From: Rhodoplanes tepidamans
Lineage (GTDB): Bacteria > Pseudomonadota > Alphaproteobacteria > Rhizobiales > Xanthobacteraceae
Assembly (NCBI RefSeq): GCF_030813915.1
Contig: NZ_JAUSUJ010000030.1
Location: 1 to 64,000 of the forward strand
Length of the DNA: 64,000 bases
Reading direction: 5' to 3'
The notes beneath the pieces are model-generated. The model saw nothing but the letters and a program-made list of their open reading frames with translations. It was not told where the DNA came from and did not search any database. The first letter of the stretch is position 1; each line of letters opens with the position of its first letter. A program made the position numbers and the translations under genes. Positions 1 through 9,987 of this stretch are shown piece after piece.

Positions 1-147
1 TTTAGACACAAGCCGATCTCCGATTCAGACCTCGATGATCGGCACCCTCCGCCCTCACGAACCCCCGAAGAAGGTGGGGCCAAAACGACGCTTACCGAGC
101 GGCGTCAAGTGGAGCATATCAAACTGAGACACTACCTGCTCGGGCCA

Positions 148-189
148 TCACCCTTCGAGGCCCGGCTTCGCCGGGCACCTCAGGGTGAC
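148..189. repeat. Intergenic palindrome downstream of parE
   Basis: A nested inverted repeat: outer arms TCACCCT and AGGGTGA enclose an inner stem GCCCGGC-TTC-GCCGGGC. It lies just past the 3' end of parE and could act as a terminator or be a dispersed REP-like element. Nothing else coding is visible in 1-228. Confidence 0.6.
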
Positions 190-228
190 GGGGAGAGTCA
201 GTGGTCGGCGCCGAGGCGCCGCGCCCCC

Positions 229-2325
<2,097 letters not shown>

Positions 2326-2575
2326 CGGACGTGTCGGTCTTTCACGGTCGGACGGCCGGGGTCCTGCGCGCGCATCCTGCGCGGGGGCGCGGGAACCGGC
2401 CGAATCGGGATGGCCGCACTATGCCACGCGGCCGGGCGAAGGTGTGGCGCGATCGTGGCGGGAAATGCTGCGGGGCAACAATCGCTGATGTCGTGCGTGC
2501 CTTCCAGGGTTGTGAATTGCCGAACGATGCAACCCTTTCGTACTCTTGCTGCGTCCGACGACAGGAGGAAACGGC

Positions 2576-3919
2576 ATGCGCATACCCGTGCTCGCGATCC
2601 TGCCTTCCCAAGAGCCCCTGATCGAGTCGGCGACCGCTGCGGCGGTCCGCCGCGCGCCCCAGATCGGGCTCGAGTCCACGACGGTGCCGCCCGGCCTGAC
2701 CCTCGATCCGGCCTTTCCTGCCGTACCGGTGGGAAAGGGCCTCACCGCGGGTGCGACGCTGGAGGCGCTGGCGCCGACGCAATCCCAGAACTTCGCGGTC
2801 CGTGGCTTCATCGAGGCCGAGGATCCCCGCGAGATCCCGACCGAGAGCGACGGCCGGCCGCTGTTCGCCGACCCGGTCATCGCGCCGTTCCTCACCTGCG
2901 GCGGCACGCCGCCGGTCGGCACCGCGGCCGACGTCGCCACCAGGCTGAACGTCCCGACGCTCGCGGCCCGGGGCCTCGACGGCGACGGCGTCGCGGTGGC
3001 GATCATGGACACCGGGATCAACCTCGCCCATCTGCAGCGCAAGCTCGGCGCTTTCCCGCGTCTCGACGTGGGCAATTCGTGGACGCCGGCCGGGGCCACC
3101 GCGGGTCCCGGCAAGCATCCGGTCGACCACGGCACCATGTGCGCCTACGACGCCCTGATCGCGGCGCCCAAGGCGACGCTGCTCGACTACCCGATCCTCG
3201 CCACCACGGCGCCGGGCGGCTCGGTGACGGGCAGCACGCTGAGCGTCGCCCTGCAGGCCTTCGCCCAGCTGATCGCGTTCTGGGCCGTCGCCTTCGCGCC
3301 CGGCGGGGCGCTGCGCTACAAGGCCCTGGTGGTCAACAACAGCTGGGGCATCTTCCATCCGAGCTGGGATTTCCCGCCCGGCCATCCAGGCCGCTACATC
3401 GACAATCCGAACCACCCGTTCAGCCTGATCGTCGGCGTGCTGGCCCGGGCCGGCGCCGACATCCTGTTCGCGGCCGGCAACTGCGGCGGCGAATGCGCCG
3501 ACGGCCGCTGCCAGGCGCGCACCACCGAGACCATCATGGGCGCCAATGCCAGCCCCGACGTGCTGACGCTCGCCGGTTGCGACGTCACCGACACGCGGGT
3601 CGGCTACTCGTCGCAGGGCCCGTCGATCGCCGGCATGTTCCAGCAGAAGCCGGACATCACGGCCTACACGCATTTCCTCGGGTCGGAGGCGTTCGGGCAG
3701 GGGTCGCCGGACAGCGGCACCTCGGCGGCCTGCCCGGTGGCGGCCGGATGCGTCGCGGCGTTGCGCACCCGCCTGTCGCCGCAGGCGATGCCGCCCCGCA
3801 ACCTGTTCGCGCAGCTCACCACGACGGCCCGCCAGGTGCAGGGCGGGCCGGGCTGGAACAGGAATTACGGACACGGCATTATCGACCCGGATGCGGCGGG
3901 CCAGAGCGCCGGCGTTTGA
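2576..3919 (+). CDS. Subtilisin-like S8 family serine peptidase
   Basis: Predicted 447-residue serine protease of the subtilase (S8) family. The triad is visible: Asp145 in IMDTGIN, His185 in DHGTM and Ser383 in SGTSAACPV; the oxyanion Asn is probably in VVNNSWG. The order Asp-His-Ser is the subtilase order. No convincing signal peptide is seen, so the enzyme may stay in the cytoplasm; the first ~125 residues have no recognised domain. The start at 2576 is chosen because AGGAGG lies 7-13 bases upstream; a longer reading frame exists. The small gene 15 bp downstream probably belongs to the same operon. The substrate is unknown. Confidence 0.88.
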   Translation: MRIPVLAILPSQEPLIESATAAAVRRAPQIGLESTTVPPGLTLDPAFPAVPVGKGLTAGATLEALAPTQSQNFAVRGFIEAEDPREIPTESDGRPLFADPVIAPFLTCGGTPPVGTAADVATRLNVPTLAARGLDGDGVAVAIMDTGINLAHLQRKLGAFPRLDVGNSWTPAGATAGPGKHPVDHGTMCAYDALIAAPKATLLDYPILATTAPGGSVTGSTLSVALQAFAQLIAFWAVAFAPGGALRYKALVVNNSWGIFHPSWDFPPGHPGRYIDNPNHPFSLIVGVLARAGADILFAAGNCGGECADGRCQARTTETIMGANASPDVLTLAGCDVTDTRVGYSSQGPSIAGMFQQKPDITAYTHFLGSEAFGQGSPDSGTSAACPVAAGCVAALRTRLSPQAMPPRNLFAQLTTTARQVQGGPGWNRNYGHGIIDPDAAGQSAGV

Positions 3920-3934
3920 CCGGAGGCACGGCCG

Positions 3935-4228
3935 ATGGGCGAGCCAAAGACGGCACTGATGACGGTGACGGGCCGCGGCGGGCCGCCGACGCTCGCCGAG
4001 GCGGCGACCCAACTCGGCCTCGGCCCCGCCGATCTCGATGCCGGCTTCGGTGTCGTCCCGGTCGATCCGGAGCGCAACCTCTTCGCCGTCGGCGTGCGCG
4101 CCGACCGCGTTCCCCCGGCCGCGCCCGGGCAGGCCGGCGAGGTCTATCGCGGACCATTCTCCAACCCCGAGATCGCGCCCTTCGGTCCCGTGCAGCCGGC
4201 CGAGCCCGCGAAGAAGGGCGGCCGCTGA
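3935..4228 (+). CDS. Hypothetical protein downstream of the S8 peptidase
   Basis: Ninety-seven residues, not recognised as a family. It follows the peptidase stop by 15 bp with a GGAGG ribosome-binding site, so the two genes are probably co-transcribed. The sequence is Ala/Pro/Gly rich, with residues 30-60 (ADLDAGFGVVPVDPERNLFAV) looking folded and the rest extended. No signal peptide, membrane segment or Cys motif is visible. It could be a partner, substrate or inhibitor of the peptidase, but only the position supports this. Confidence 0.7.
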   Translation: MGEPKTALMTVTGRGGPPTLAEAATQLGLGPADLDAGFGVVPVDPERNLFAVGVRADRVPPAAPGQAGEVYRGPFSNPEIAPFGPVQPAEPAKKGGR

Positions 4229-4398
4229 CCGGCATGGCCGGCGCGCCGCCCCGGCGCCGCGCGTGACAGACGGGGGCGGCCGTGGAAGAGTGCGCCCGCG
4301 GCATCGCCGCAGGCCCGGCCGGAGCCCGGGGCGGGGTGGTGCGGGTGCCGCGTCACGCTGCCGCGGACGCTCCGGCACCCGGGAACCTACCCAGGCCC

Positions 4399-4947
4399 AT
4401 GCTCGGCTCCCATCTGTTCCCGGACATGTTCGAACAATACACCCAGGCCCTGATCGACTTCGTGCGCGACAACCAGGTGTGGGCCGCCCCGGTGGTCGGC
4501 CTGCTCGCCTTCACCGAGTCGCTCGCCTTCTTCTCGCTGATCGTGCCGGCCTGGGCGGCGCTGATCGGCATCGGCGCGCTGGTCGGGCTCGGCGGGCTGG
4601 AGTTCTGGCCGATCTGGGTGGCGGCGGCGGTCGGCGCCGCGCTCGGCGACTGGCTGTCCTACTGGCTCGGCTTCACCTTCAAGGACAGGGTCGCCCATGT
4701 GTGGCCGCTGTCGCGGCATCCCGAGCTGCTGCCCAAGGGCGAGGCCTTCATCAAGCGGTTCGGCGTGGCGGCGATCTTCATCGGCCGCTTCTTCGGGCCG
4801 CTGCGCGCCTCGGTGCCGCTCGTCGCCGGCATCTTCGTGATGCCGTGGTGGCACTTCCAGGCGGCCAACTTCTCCTCCGCCTTCGTCTGGGCCGCCGTGC
4901 TGCTGGTGCCCGGCGCGCTCGGGCTCAAGTGGTTCACCGGAGCGTGA
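4399..4947 (+). CDS. DedA family membrane protein
   Basis: Inner-membrane protein of the DedA/VTT family, now linked to lipid scrambling or undecaprenyl-phosphate handling in several bacteria. The 182 residues contain the usual N-terminal amphipathic start, a hydrophobic re-entrant loop (ESLAFFSLIVPAWA), a Gly/Ala-rich segment ending in GDWLSYWLG, and the conserved F.GRFFGPLRASVPLVAG motif with its functional arginines. I start at ATG 4399, because the upstream GTG at 4282 adds an Ala/Arg-rich stretch unlike the family. Length is typical. Confidence 0.85.
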   Translation: MLGSHLFPDMFEQYTQALIDFVRDNQVWAAPVVGLLAFTESLAFFSLIVPAWAALIGIGALVGLGGLEFWPIWVAAAVGAALGDWLSYWLGFTFKDRVAHVWPLSRHPELLPKGEAFIKRFGVAAIFIGRFFGPLRASVPLVAGIFVMPWWHFQAANFSSAFVWAAVLLVPGALGLKWFTGA

Positions 4948-5046
4948 ACGGGCGTGTCGTGCGCGCGCCGCGCCGCCGTCGTAGAAGCGCCGTGCCGAAA
5001 TCCCTTCGATCCCCGAAGTGACACACCCCCGACCGTGGAGGAGAGG

Positions 5047-6039
5047 ATGAGCGACATGACCCGCCGCACCGTTCTGGCCGGAGCCGCCGTGGGCGCCGCC
5101 GGAGCCGGCCTGCCGGCCGCCGGCCCGGCCCGCGCCGCCGCGCCGCCGGCGACCGGCCAGGCGCCCGGCTTCTACCGCTACAGGGTCGGCAGCATGGTGG
5201 TGACGGTGGCGACCGACGGCGCCCGCACCTTCCCGATGCCGGAGGGCTTCGTGAGGAACGCCGACAAGGCCGCCGTCGATGCCGCGCTCCAGGCCGCCTA
5301 CATGGAGCCCGGCAAGATGACCATCGTGTTCAACCCGCTCGCCGTGAGCACCGGCGGCAAGCTGGTGCTGATCGACACCGGCAACGGCCCGGCGGCGTTC
5401 GAGCAGACGAAGGGCGCGGTCGGCCAGTTCTCGACGAATCTCGCCGCGGCCGGCATCGCGCCCGAGGCGGTCGACGCGGTCATCATCTCCCACTTCCACG
5501 GCGACCACATCAACGGCCTGCTCACCGCCGACGGCAAGCCGCTCTACCCCAAGGCCGAGATCCTGGTGCCGGAGGCCGAGTGGGCGTTCTGGATGGATGA
5601 CGCCGCCATGGCCAGGGCGCCGGAGGGGCTGAAGGGCAACTTCGCCAATGTGCGCCGGGTGTTCGGCGTGTTCGGCGAGACGGTCACCCGCTATCCGCAC
5701 GACAAGGAGGTGCTGGCCGGCATCACGCCGATCGCGACGCCCGGCCACACGCCGGGCCACACCTCCTTCGTGCTCGCCTCCGGCAACGGCAAGGTGCTGG
5801 TGCAGTCCGACGTGACCAACCACCCGGCGCTGTTCGTGCGCAACCCCGGCTGGCACGCCATGTACGACATGGACGGCGCCAAGGCCGAGGCGACCCGCCG
5901 CCGGCTGTTCGACATGGCCGGGGCCGAGAAGCTGCAGGTGCAGGGCTTCCACTTCCCGTTCCCGTCCGCCGGCTTCGTCGAGAAGGACGGGGCGAGCAAC
6001 TACCGCCTGGTGCCGGTCGCCTGGAACCCGACGCTCTGA
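5047..6039 (+). CDS. Tat-exported metallo-beta-lactamase-fold hydrolase
   Basis: A 330-residue MBL-fold hydrolase. The start at 5047 follows a GAGGAGAGG ribosome-binding site and gives a twin-arginine signal (TRRTVLAGAAVG), so the enzyme is predicted to be folded before export to the periplasm. The zinc ligands appear as SHFHGDHINGL (HxHxDH), a downstream His in TPGHTPGHTS, and Asp in QSDVTNH. The overall pattern resembles the lactonase/AttM-like or flavonoid-type MBL proteins common in Rhizobiales, but the substrate cannot be assigned. A strong terminator follows. Confidence 0.85.
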   Translation: MSDMTRRTVLAGAAVGAAGAGLPAAGPARAAAPPATGQAPGFYRYRVGSMVVTVATDGARTFPMPEGFVRNADKAAVDAALQAAYMEPGKMTIVFNPLAVSTGGKLVLIDTGNGPAAFEQTKGAVGQFSTNLAAAGIAPEAVDAVIISHFHGDHINGLLTADGKPLYPKAEILVPEAEWAFWMDDAAMARAPEGLKGNFANVRRVFGVFGETVTRYPHDKEVLAGITPIATPGHTPGHTSFVLASGNGKVLVQSDVTNHPALFVRNPGWHAMYDMDGAKAEATRRRLFDMAGAEKLQVQGFHFPFPSAGFVEKDGASNYRLVPVAWNPTL

Positions 6040-6060
6040 TCTGTCGCACGCCGCGAGACG

Positions 6061-6094
6061 AGGAGGCGCCACCCCGGGTGGCGCCTCCTTTGCT
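6061..6094. terminator. Bidirectional Rho-independent terminator
   Basis: Perfect 12-bp stem AGGAGGCGCCAC / GTGGCGCCTCCT with a 5-nt loop, followed by TTTGCTTTT. It sits between the convergent MBL hydrolase and ogt genes and probably serves the plus-strand gene, possibly both. Confidence 0.85.
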
Positions 6095-6147
6095 TTTGCG
6101 GGTTCGCTTCGCGCGGCCCCTTTGCGCGTCCGTCCGGCGCGGCCGCG

Positions 6148-6732
6148 TCAGAATCCCGGCAGCATCGGCTGGCCGCCGTCGAGCCGGACGCCTTCGAGGG
6201 CGAGCAAGCGGAGCTTGGTCGCGGTGCCGCCGGGGGCCGAGAAGCCGCCGGGGCGGTCGCCGGCGGCGAGCACGCGGTGGCACGGCACGAGGATCGGCAC
6301 CGGGTTCTTCGCCATCGCCACGCCGACCGTCCGGGCGATGACGGGCGGGCCGGCGGCCGCGGCGATCGCGCCGTAGGTCGCGGTCTCGCCGAAGCCGAGC
6401 CTTCGGGTGACGGCGTAGATGCGGCGGTGGACCGGCGGCACCCCGTGCAGGTCGAGCGCGGCCGCGGCGAAGTCGATCCGCTCGCCGGCCGCGTAGCGCC
6501 GCAGCAGCGCGATCGCGGCGGCGACCGGCGGCGGCGCCGCGGCCCGCGTCCAGCCGAGGCGCTCCAGCCCCGCCGCGAGGGCGGCGGCGTCGCTCTCGGG
6601 CAGGCGCAGCCGGACGATGCCGTCGCGGCTCCAGGCGATGCCGAAGGTGCCGAGCGCCGTCTCGAACAGGTCGAAGGCGCAGGGGCGGGTCGACCGGTCG
6701 ATGGGCGGGTCGGACGGCTGCGGCGTCGCCAT
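6148..6732 (-). CDS. ogt: Methylated-DNA--protein-cysteine methyltransferase
   Basis: Suicidal DNA-repair protein that moves the methyl group from O6-methylguanine (or O4-methylthymine) to its own cysteine. The 194-residue product ends with the MGMT DNA-binding domain, including the active-site motif VPCHRV and the following GGFSAPGG loop. The N-terminal half is the usual RNase H-like MGMT domain. No Ada-type N-terminal Cys cluster is present, so it is of the Ogt type rather than Ada. It diverges from argC across about 200 bp. Confidence 0.9.
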   Translation of the reverse strand: MATPQPSDPPIDRSTRPCAFDLFETALGTFGIAWSRDGIVRLRLPESDAAALAAGLERLGWTRAAAPPPVAAAIALLRRYAAGERIDFAAAALDLHGVPPVHRRIYAVTRRLGFGETATYGAIAAAAGPPVIARTVGVAMAKNPVPILVPCHRVLAAGDRPGGFSAPGGTATKLRLLALEGVRLDGGQPMLPGF

Positions 6733-6930
6733 GAAGGGCCTCCGGCGTTCCGGTCGGGCAGGACGGACGACCCGACGATCGGCCCGTCGCCGGGCGAATT
6801 CAAGCCGCCGCCGGGCAGGTCCGCGCCGCCGCGCACGGCCGCCCCGCGCCCGGCGGGGTCTTTCGCCCGACGCAACGAGGGTCTATGTGTCCGCCGCACT
6901 GAAATGTACCGGACCGCGGAAGGACAGGTC

Positions 6931-7989
6931 ATGGCGGACAAGGCGAACATCGGCATCCTCGGCGCCTCGGGATACACCGGCTCGGAGCTGCTGCGCCTGC
7001 TGCTGCGCCATCCGCGCGTCGACATCGCCGTGCTCACCGCCGACCGCCGCGCCGGCCAGGCGATGCGCGACGTGTTCCCGCAGTTCTCGCCCTATGCGCT
7101 GCCGCGCCTCGTCGCCATCGACGCGATCGACTGGCCGAGCGCCGGGCTCGACCTCGTCTTCTGCGCGCTCCCGCACGGGACGACCCAGACCGTGATCGCG
7201 TCGCTGCTCGAGACGGCGCCGAAGACCAGGGTGGTCGATCTCTCGGCCGACTTCCGGCTCGCCGACCCCGAGGCCTATGCGCGCTGGTACGGCCACGCCC
7301 ATCAGGCGGAGGCGCTGCAGCGCGAGGCCGTCTACGGCCTCGTCGAGGTGTACCGCGACAAGATCAAGGGCGCGCGGCTGGTCGCCAATCCTGGCTGCTA
7401 CACGACCTGCGCGCAGCTGCCGCTGCTGCCGCTGATCCGGGCGCGGGCGATCGACGTCGACGAGATCGTCGTCGACGCGAAGTCGGGCATGACCGGCGCC
7501 GGCCGCGCCGCCAAGGAGGCAATGCTGTTCTCCGAGGTGTCGGAAGGCTTCCACGCCTACGGGGTCGGGCATCACCGCCACATGGCCGAGCTCGACCAGG
7601 AGTTCTCCAAGGCGGCGGGTCGCACCGTGGTGCCGACCTTCACGCCGCATCTGGTGCCGATGAACCGCGGCATCCTCTCGACCATCTATGTGCGCGGCAC
7701 CGAGGGCAGGGGGCCGGAGGAGCTCTATGCGATCCTGGCCGACACCTACCGGGAGGAGCCCTTCGTGCACGTGCTGCCGTTCGGCGAGATGCCGCAGACC
7801 CGCCACGTGCGCGGCTCCAACATGACCTTCATCGGAGTCGCCAAGGACCGCGTGCCGGGCCGCGCCATCGTCGGCGCCGCGCTCGACAACCTGGTCAAGG
7901 GCGCCTCGGGCCAGGCCGTGCAGAACATGAACCTGATGCTCGGCTTCCCCGAGACGCTGGGGATCGAGCAGGTCGCGCTGTTCCCCTGA
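6931..7989 (+). CDS. argC: N-acetyl-gamma-glutamyl-phosphate reductase
   Basis: Third step of arginine biosynthesis: NADPH-dependent reduction of N-acetylglutamyl-5-phosphate to the semialdehyde. The 352-residue product has the N-terminal NADP-binding motif GILGASGYTGSELLRLL and the catalytic Cys in NPGCYTTC, followed by the KSGMTGAGR segment and a HHRHM motif, as in type 1 ArgC. Start is ATG 6931, preceded by AGGACAG; an in-frame ATG at 6904 would add nine residues. Monocistronic here; argB and argJ are not adjacent. Confidence 0.95.
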   Translation: MADKANIGILGASGYTGSELLRLLLRHPRVDIAVLTADRRAGQAMRDVFPQFSPYALPRLVAIDAIDWPSAGLDLVFCALPHGTTQTVIASLLETAPKTRVVDLSADFRLADPEAYARWYGHAHQAEALQREAVYGLVEVYRDKIKGARLVANPGCYTTCAQLPLLPLIRARAIDVDEIVVDAKSGMTGAGRAAKEAMLFSEVSEGFHAYGVGHHRHMAELDQEFSKAAGRTVVPTFTPHLVPMNRGILSTIYVRGTEGRGPEELYAILADTYREEPFVHVLPFGEMPQTRHVRGSNMTFIGVAKDRVPGRAIVGAALDNLVKGASGQAVQNMNLMLGFPETLGIEQVALFP

Positions 7990-8003
7990 GGGGCGGGCTG
8001 CCG

Positions 8004-8106
8004 GTCAGTCCGGGGCGCCGCGCAGCGGCGAACCCGGACTCCAGCCACAGTCTCCGCATCGGTCGCTGGATTCCGGGTTCGCGGCTTCGCCGCGCCCCGG
8101 AATGAC
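8004..8106. repeat. Intergenic inverted repeat (dispersed type)
   Basis: Two arms, GTCCGGGGCGCC... and ...GCGCCCCGGAATGAC, enclose GAACCCGG.CTCCAGC and GCTGGATTCCGGGTTC. The same building blocks recur at 63053-63166 after recJ, so this is a dispersed noncoding repeat. It lies just downstream of argC. Confidence 0.75.
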
Positions 8107-8132
8107 CGCGACCCGATCACCTGGAAACAGGA

Positions 8133-8540
8133 TCACGCCGCGCAGCCGGCCAGCGCCGGGGCGGCGATCTCGGTCCACAGGCGGTCGAACTCGTCGCGCA
8201 GCAGCGTCTCGAAGGCGCTCGGGTCGGCGAGCAGGTGCAGCTCGAGGCGGCGGCGGGCGAGCCGCCAGCGCTCGGGGCTCGCGCCCTCGTCGCCGGCGTT
8301 CCAGCCGGCGAAGTCCTGGCGGCCGACGGCGAGCAGCAGGCGGTCCGCCGCCCAGGCGTGCTCGGCCGCGTAGAACGCCTCGCGCCGCGTCGGCGCCGCC
8401 GCCGTGGCGGCCGCGCAGGCCACGACGGTGCGGCTCGCGAGAATGTTGCGGCGGGCGAGCCGGGCCGCCTCGCACTCGCGGCGATTGTCGTTGTCGGCCC
8501 GCAGGAGGGAGCCGCCGGAGGCTGCACGCAGAGGTCGCAA
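8133..8540 (-). CDS. Hypothetical protein
   Basis: The reading frame is open from 9050 to 8133, but only the last ~130 residues look like an independent protein (ADNDNRRECEAARLARRN, then a Leu/Arg-rich helical part ending LLRDEFDRLWTEIAAPALAG). I place the start at TTG 8540, downstream of AGGGAAGA, because the preceding stretch is a degraded antitoxin. No family is recognised. The composition suggests a soluble, mostly alpha-helical protein. Start and even coding status are uncertain. Confidence 0.4.
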   Translation of the reverse strand: MRPLRAASGGSLLRADNDNRRECEAARLARRNILASRTVVACAAATAAAPTRREAFYAAEHAWAADRLLLAVGRQDFAGWNAGDEGASPERWRLARRRLELHLLADPSAFETLLRDEFDRLWTEIAAPALAGCAA

Positions 8541-8668
8541 GGCACGTCTTCCCTGTCGTCGCCGGCCGCGGCGGACGATCCGCCGGCCGGTCGCGGCGGT
8601 TCCGGCGGCAGGCCTCCCGGCCGGCCGCGCGAGCGCCGTCTTCGGCGACAGATCTACGCCTCCAGCTC

Positions 8669-9017
8669 TTACGAGACCGCTGTGTCGGTCCGCGCAATTC
8701 GCCGCGAGACCATGGAGCCGTTGTTCACCAATCGGCCGGGATGCGGTGGACCGCCACGATCGGGCCACGCTGCGGCCGCAGCGGCCGATCTCCGCGATCG
8801 AGTGCGTCGGCTGGCCGGGCCTCTTCAGGATCCCGAAGACGTCGGAGATGGATCCGGAGGGGCTGGCCGCCGCCACGATCACCCGACCGTCGTCCAGCGT
8901 CTCCACCGTGACCTTGTCACCGGGCCGGACGCCGAGATGCCGGAGCACGTCCTTGCGGAGCGTGACCTGACCCTTCGCCGTGACGGTGAGCGTGCTCGTC
9001 CGAACCTCCGCGTGCAC
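8669..9017 (-). pseudogene. AbrB/MazE-type antitoxin remnant, frameshifted near the 3' end
   Basis: From GTG 9017 the product begins with a swapped-hairpin DNA-binding domain: RTSTLTVTAKGQVTLRKDVL, LGVRPGDKVTVE, and the linker SDVFGILKRPGQPTHSIAEI typical of small PIN-toxin-linked antitoxins. After the Ile near 8787 the frame leaves family-like sequence. Reading one base shifted gives RSAAAAAWPDRGG, which resembles the usual end of such antitoxins, before a stop at 8669. No vapC-like toxin follows. I infer a decayed or orphan antitoxin; a sequencing slip is the alternative. Confidence 0.5.
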
Positions 9018-9072
9018 CCCGAAGGCAAGGCACGTGTGCCTTGCCTCCAAGCGCGGGGGCGGGCGCGGTGCG

Positions 9073-9762
9073 CTAGACCCCGGCGACCACCGGGCGGATC
9101 ACCAGGTTGTCGTTGACGGTCCTGACGCCGGGGATCTCCTCGATGGCGACCCGCAGGGCCTGCTTCTCGGCGGCCGAGTCGACGACGCCCCAGGCGTCGA
9201 CGACGCCGTTGGTCACCGTGACGTTGATCAGGCTGGTGGACAGCCACGGCTCGTCCTCCAGCCGCGCCATGATGGTCTTGCGCAGGTCGGCGTCGGCGAC
9301 CGGGCTCGTCGGCGCCTGGCGGCGCAGCGTGGCGAGCGCGTGCAGCAGGTTGGCGCGGCTGACGAGGCCGACCAGCCGGCCGCCCTGGACGATCGGCACG
9401 CGCTTGATGTGGTGGCGCTCCAGCAGGCTGGCGATCTCGGCGACCGGCGTGTCGGGCGTCGCCGTGATCAGCTCGCGCGTCATCACGTCGGCGACCCGGC
9501 GGGCGTGCTCCTTGACGAACTCGGCCGCCAGCGTCTCGCGGCCCATCAGCAGCTTCAGCCACCACGAGCGCTCGTGGCCGGTGCCGGATTCGGCGCGGCG
9601 GAAGAGGTCGCCCTCGCTGACGATGCCGATCGGGCGGTTGTCCGGGTCGACCACCGGGACGCCGCTGATCCGGTTCTTGAGGAGGATCTCCGCGACGTCC
9701 TGCACCGACGTGTCGGGCGTCACCGTGACGACGCTGGTGGCCATGATGTCGGAGGCTTTCAT
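9073..9762 (-). CDS. CBS-domain pair protein with C-terminal BON domain
   Basis: A 229-residue protein with two tandem CBS motifs (about residues 1-60 and 85-140), starting MKASDIMATSVVTVTPD and with the second at VADVMTRELITATPD, then a BON domain (DADLRKTIMARLEDEPWL to the end). CBS pairs usually bind adenosyl nucleotides and BON domains bind membranes or polymers, so it is probably a regulatory or stress protein. It lies upstream of phaC on the same strand, separated by 225 bp with no gene. The role is unknown. Confidence 0.85.
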   Translation of the reverse strand: MKASDIMATSVVTVTPDTSVQDVAEILLKNRISGVPVVDPDNRPIGIVSEGDLFRRAESGTGHERSWWLKLLMGRETLAAEFVKEHARRVADVMTRELITATPDTPVAEIASLLERHHIKRVPIVQGGRLVGLVSRANLLHALATLRRQAPTSPVADADLRKTIMARLEDEPWLSTSLINVTVTNGVVDAWGVVDSAAEKQALRVAIEEIPGVRTVNDNLVIRPVVAGV

Positions 9763-9987
9763 GACGGGACTCCTGTCAGAGGCGTGTTGTTCGATGCTCG
9801 TTGTCCGCCCGGCCCGCGGCCGCGGCGGAGTGGAACCGTCGTCCGGACAGACTCCGCCGCTCCCGCGCGGACGGCATTGACGCCGCGCAAGTCTTCGGCC
9901 GATGCCGCGTCTCGCTTCGCAGAAGGGCTTCGCGTCTGTGCCCGGTCGTACCGGGGCGCGGACCCGACGGTTCGCGCCCCGTCCGCG

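Noticed and set aside
1-10. TTTAGACAC at the window's first bases resembling the phage left-end hairpin
   Set aside because: Nine bases only, no transposase core or duplication nearby; chance cannot be excluded.
4282-4398. N-terminal extension of the DedA protein from GTG 4282
   Set aside because: Low-complexity, not family-like; ATG 4399 gives normal DedA length.
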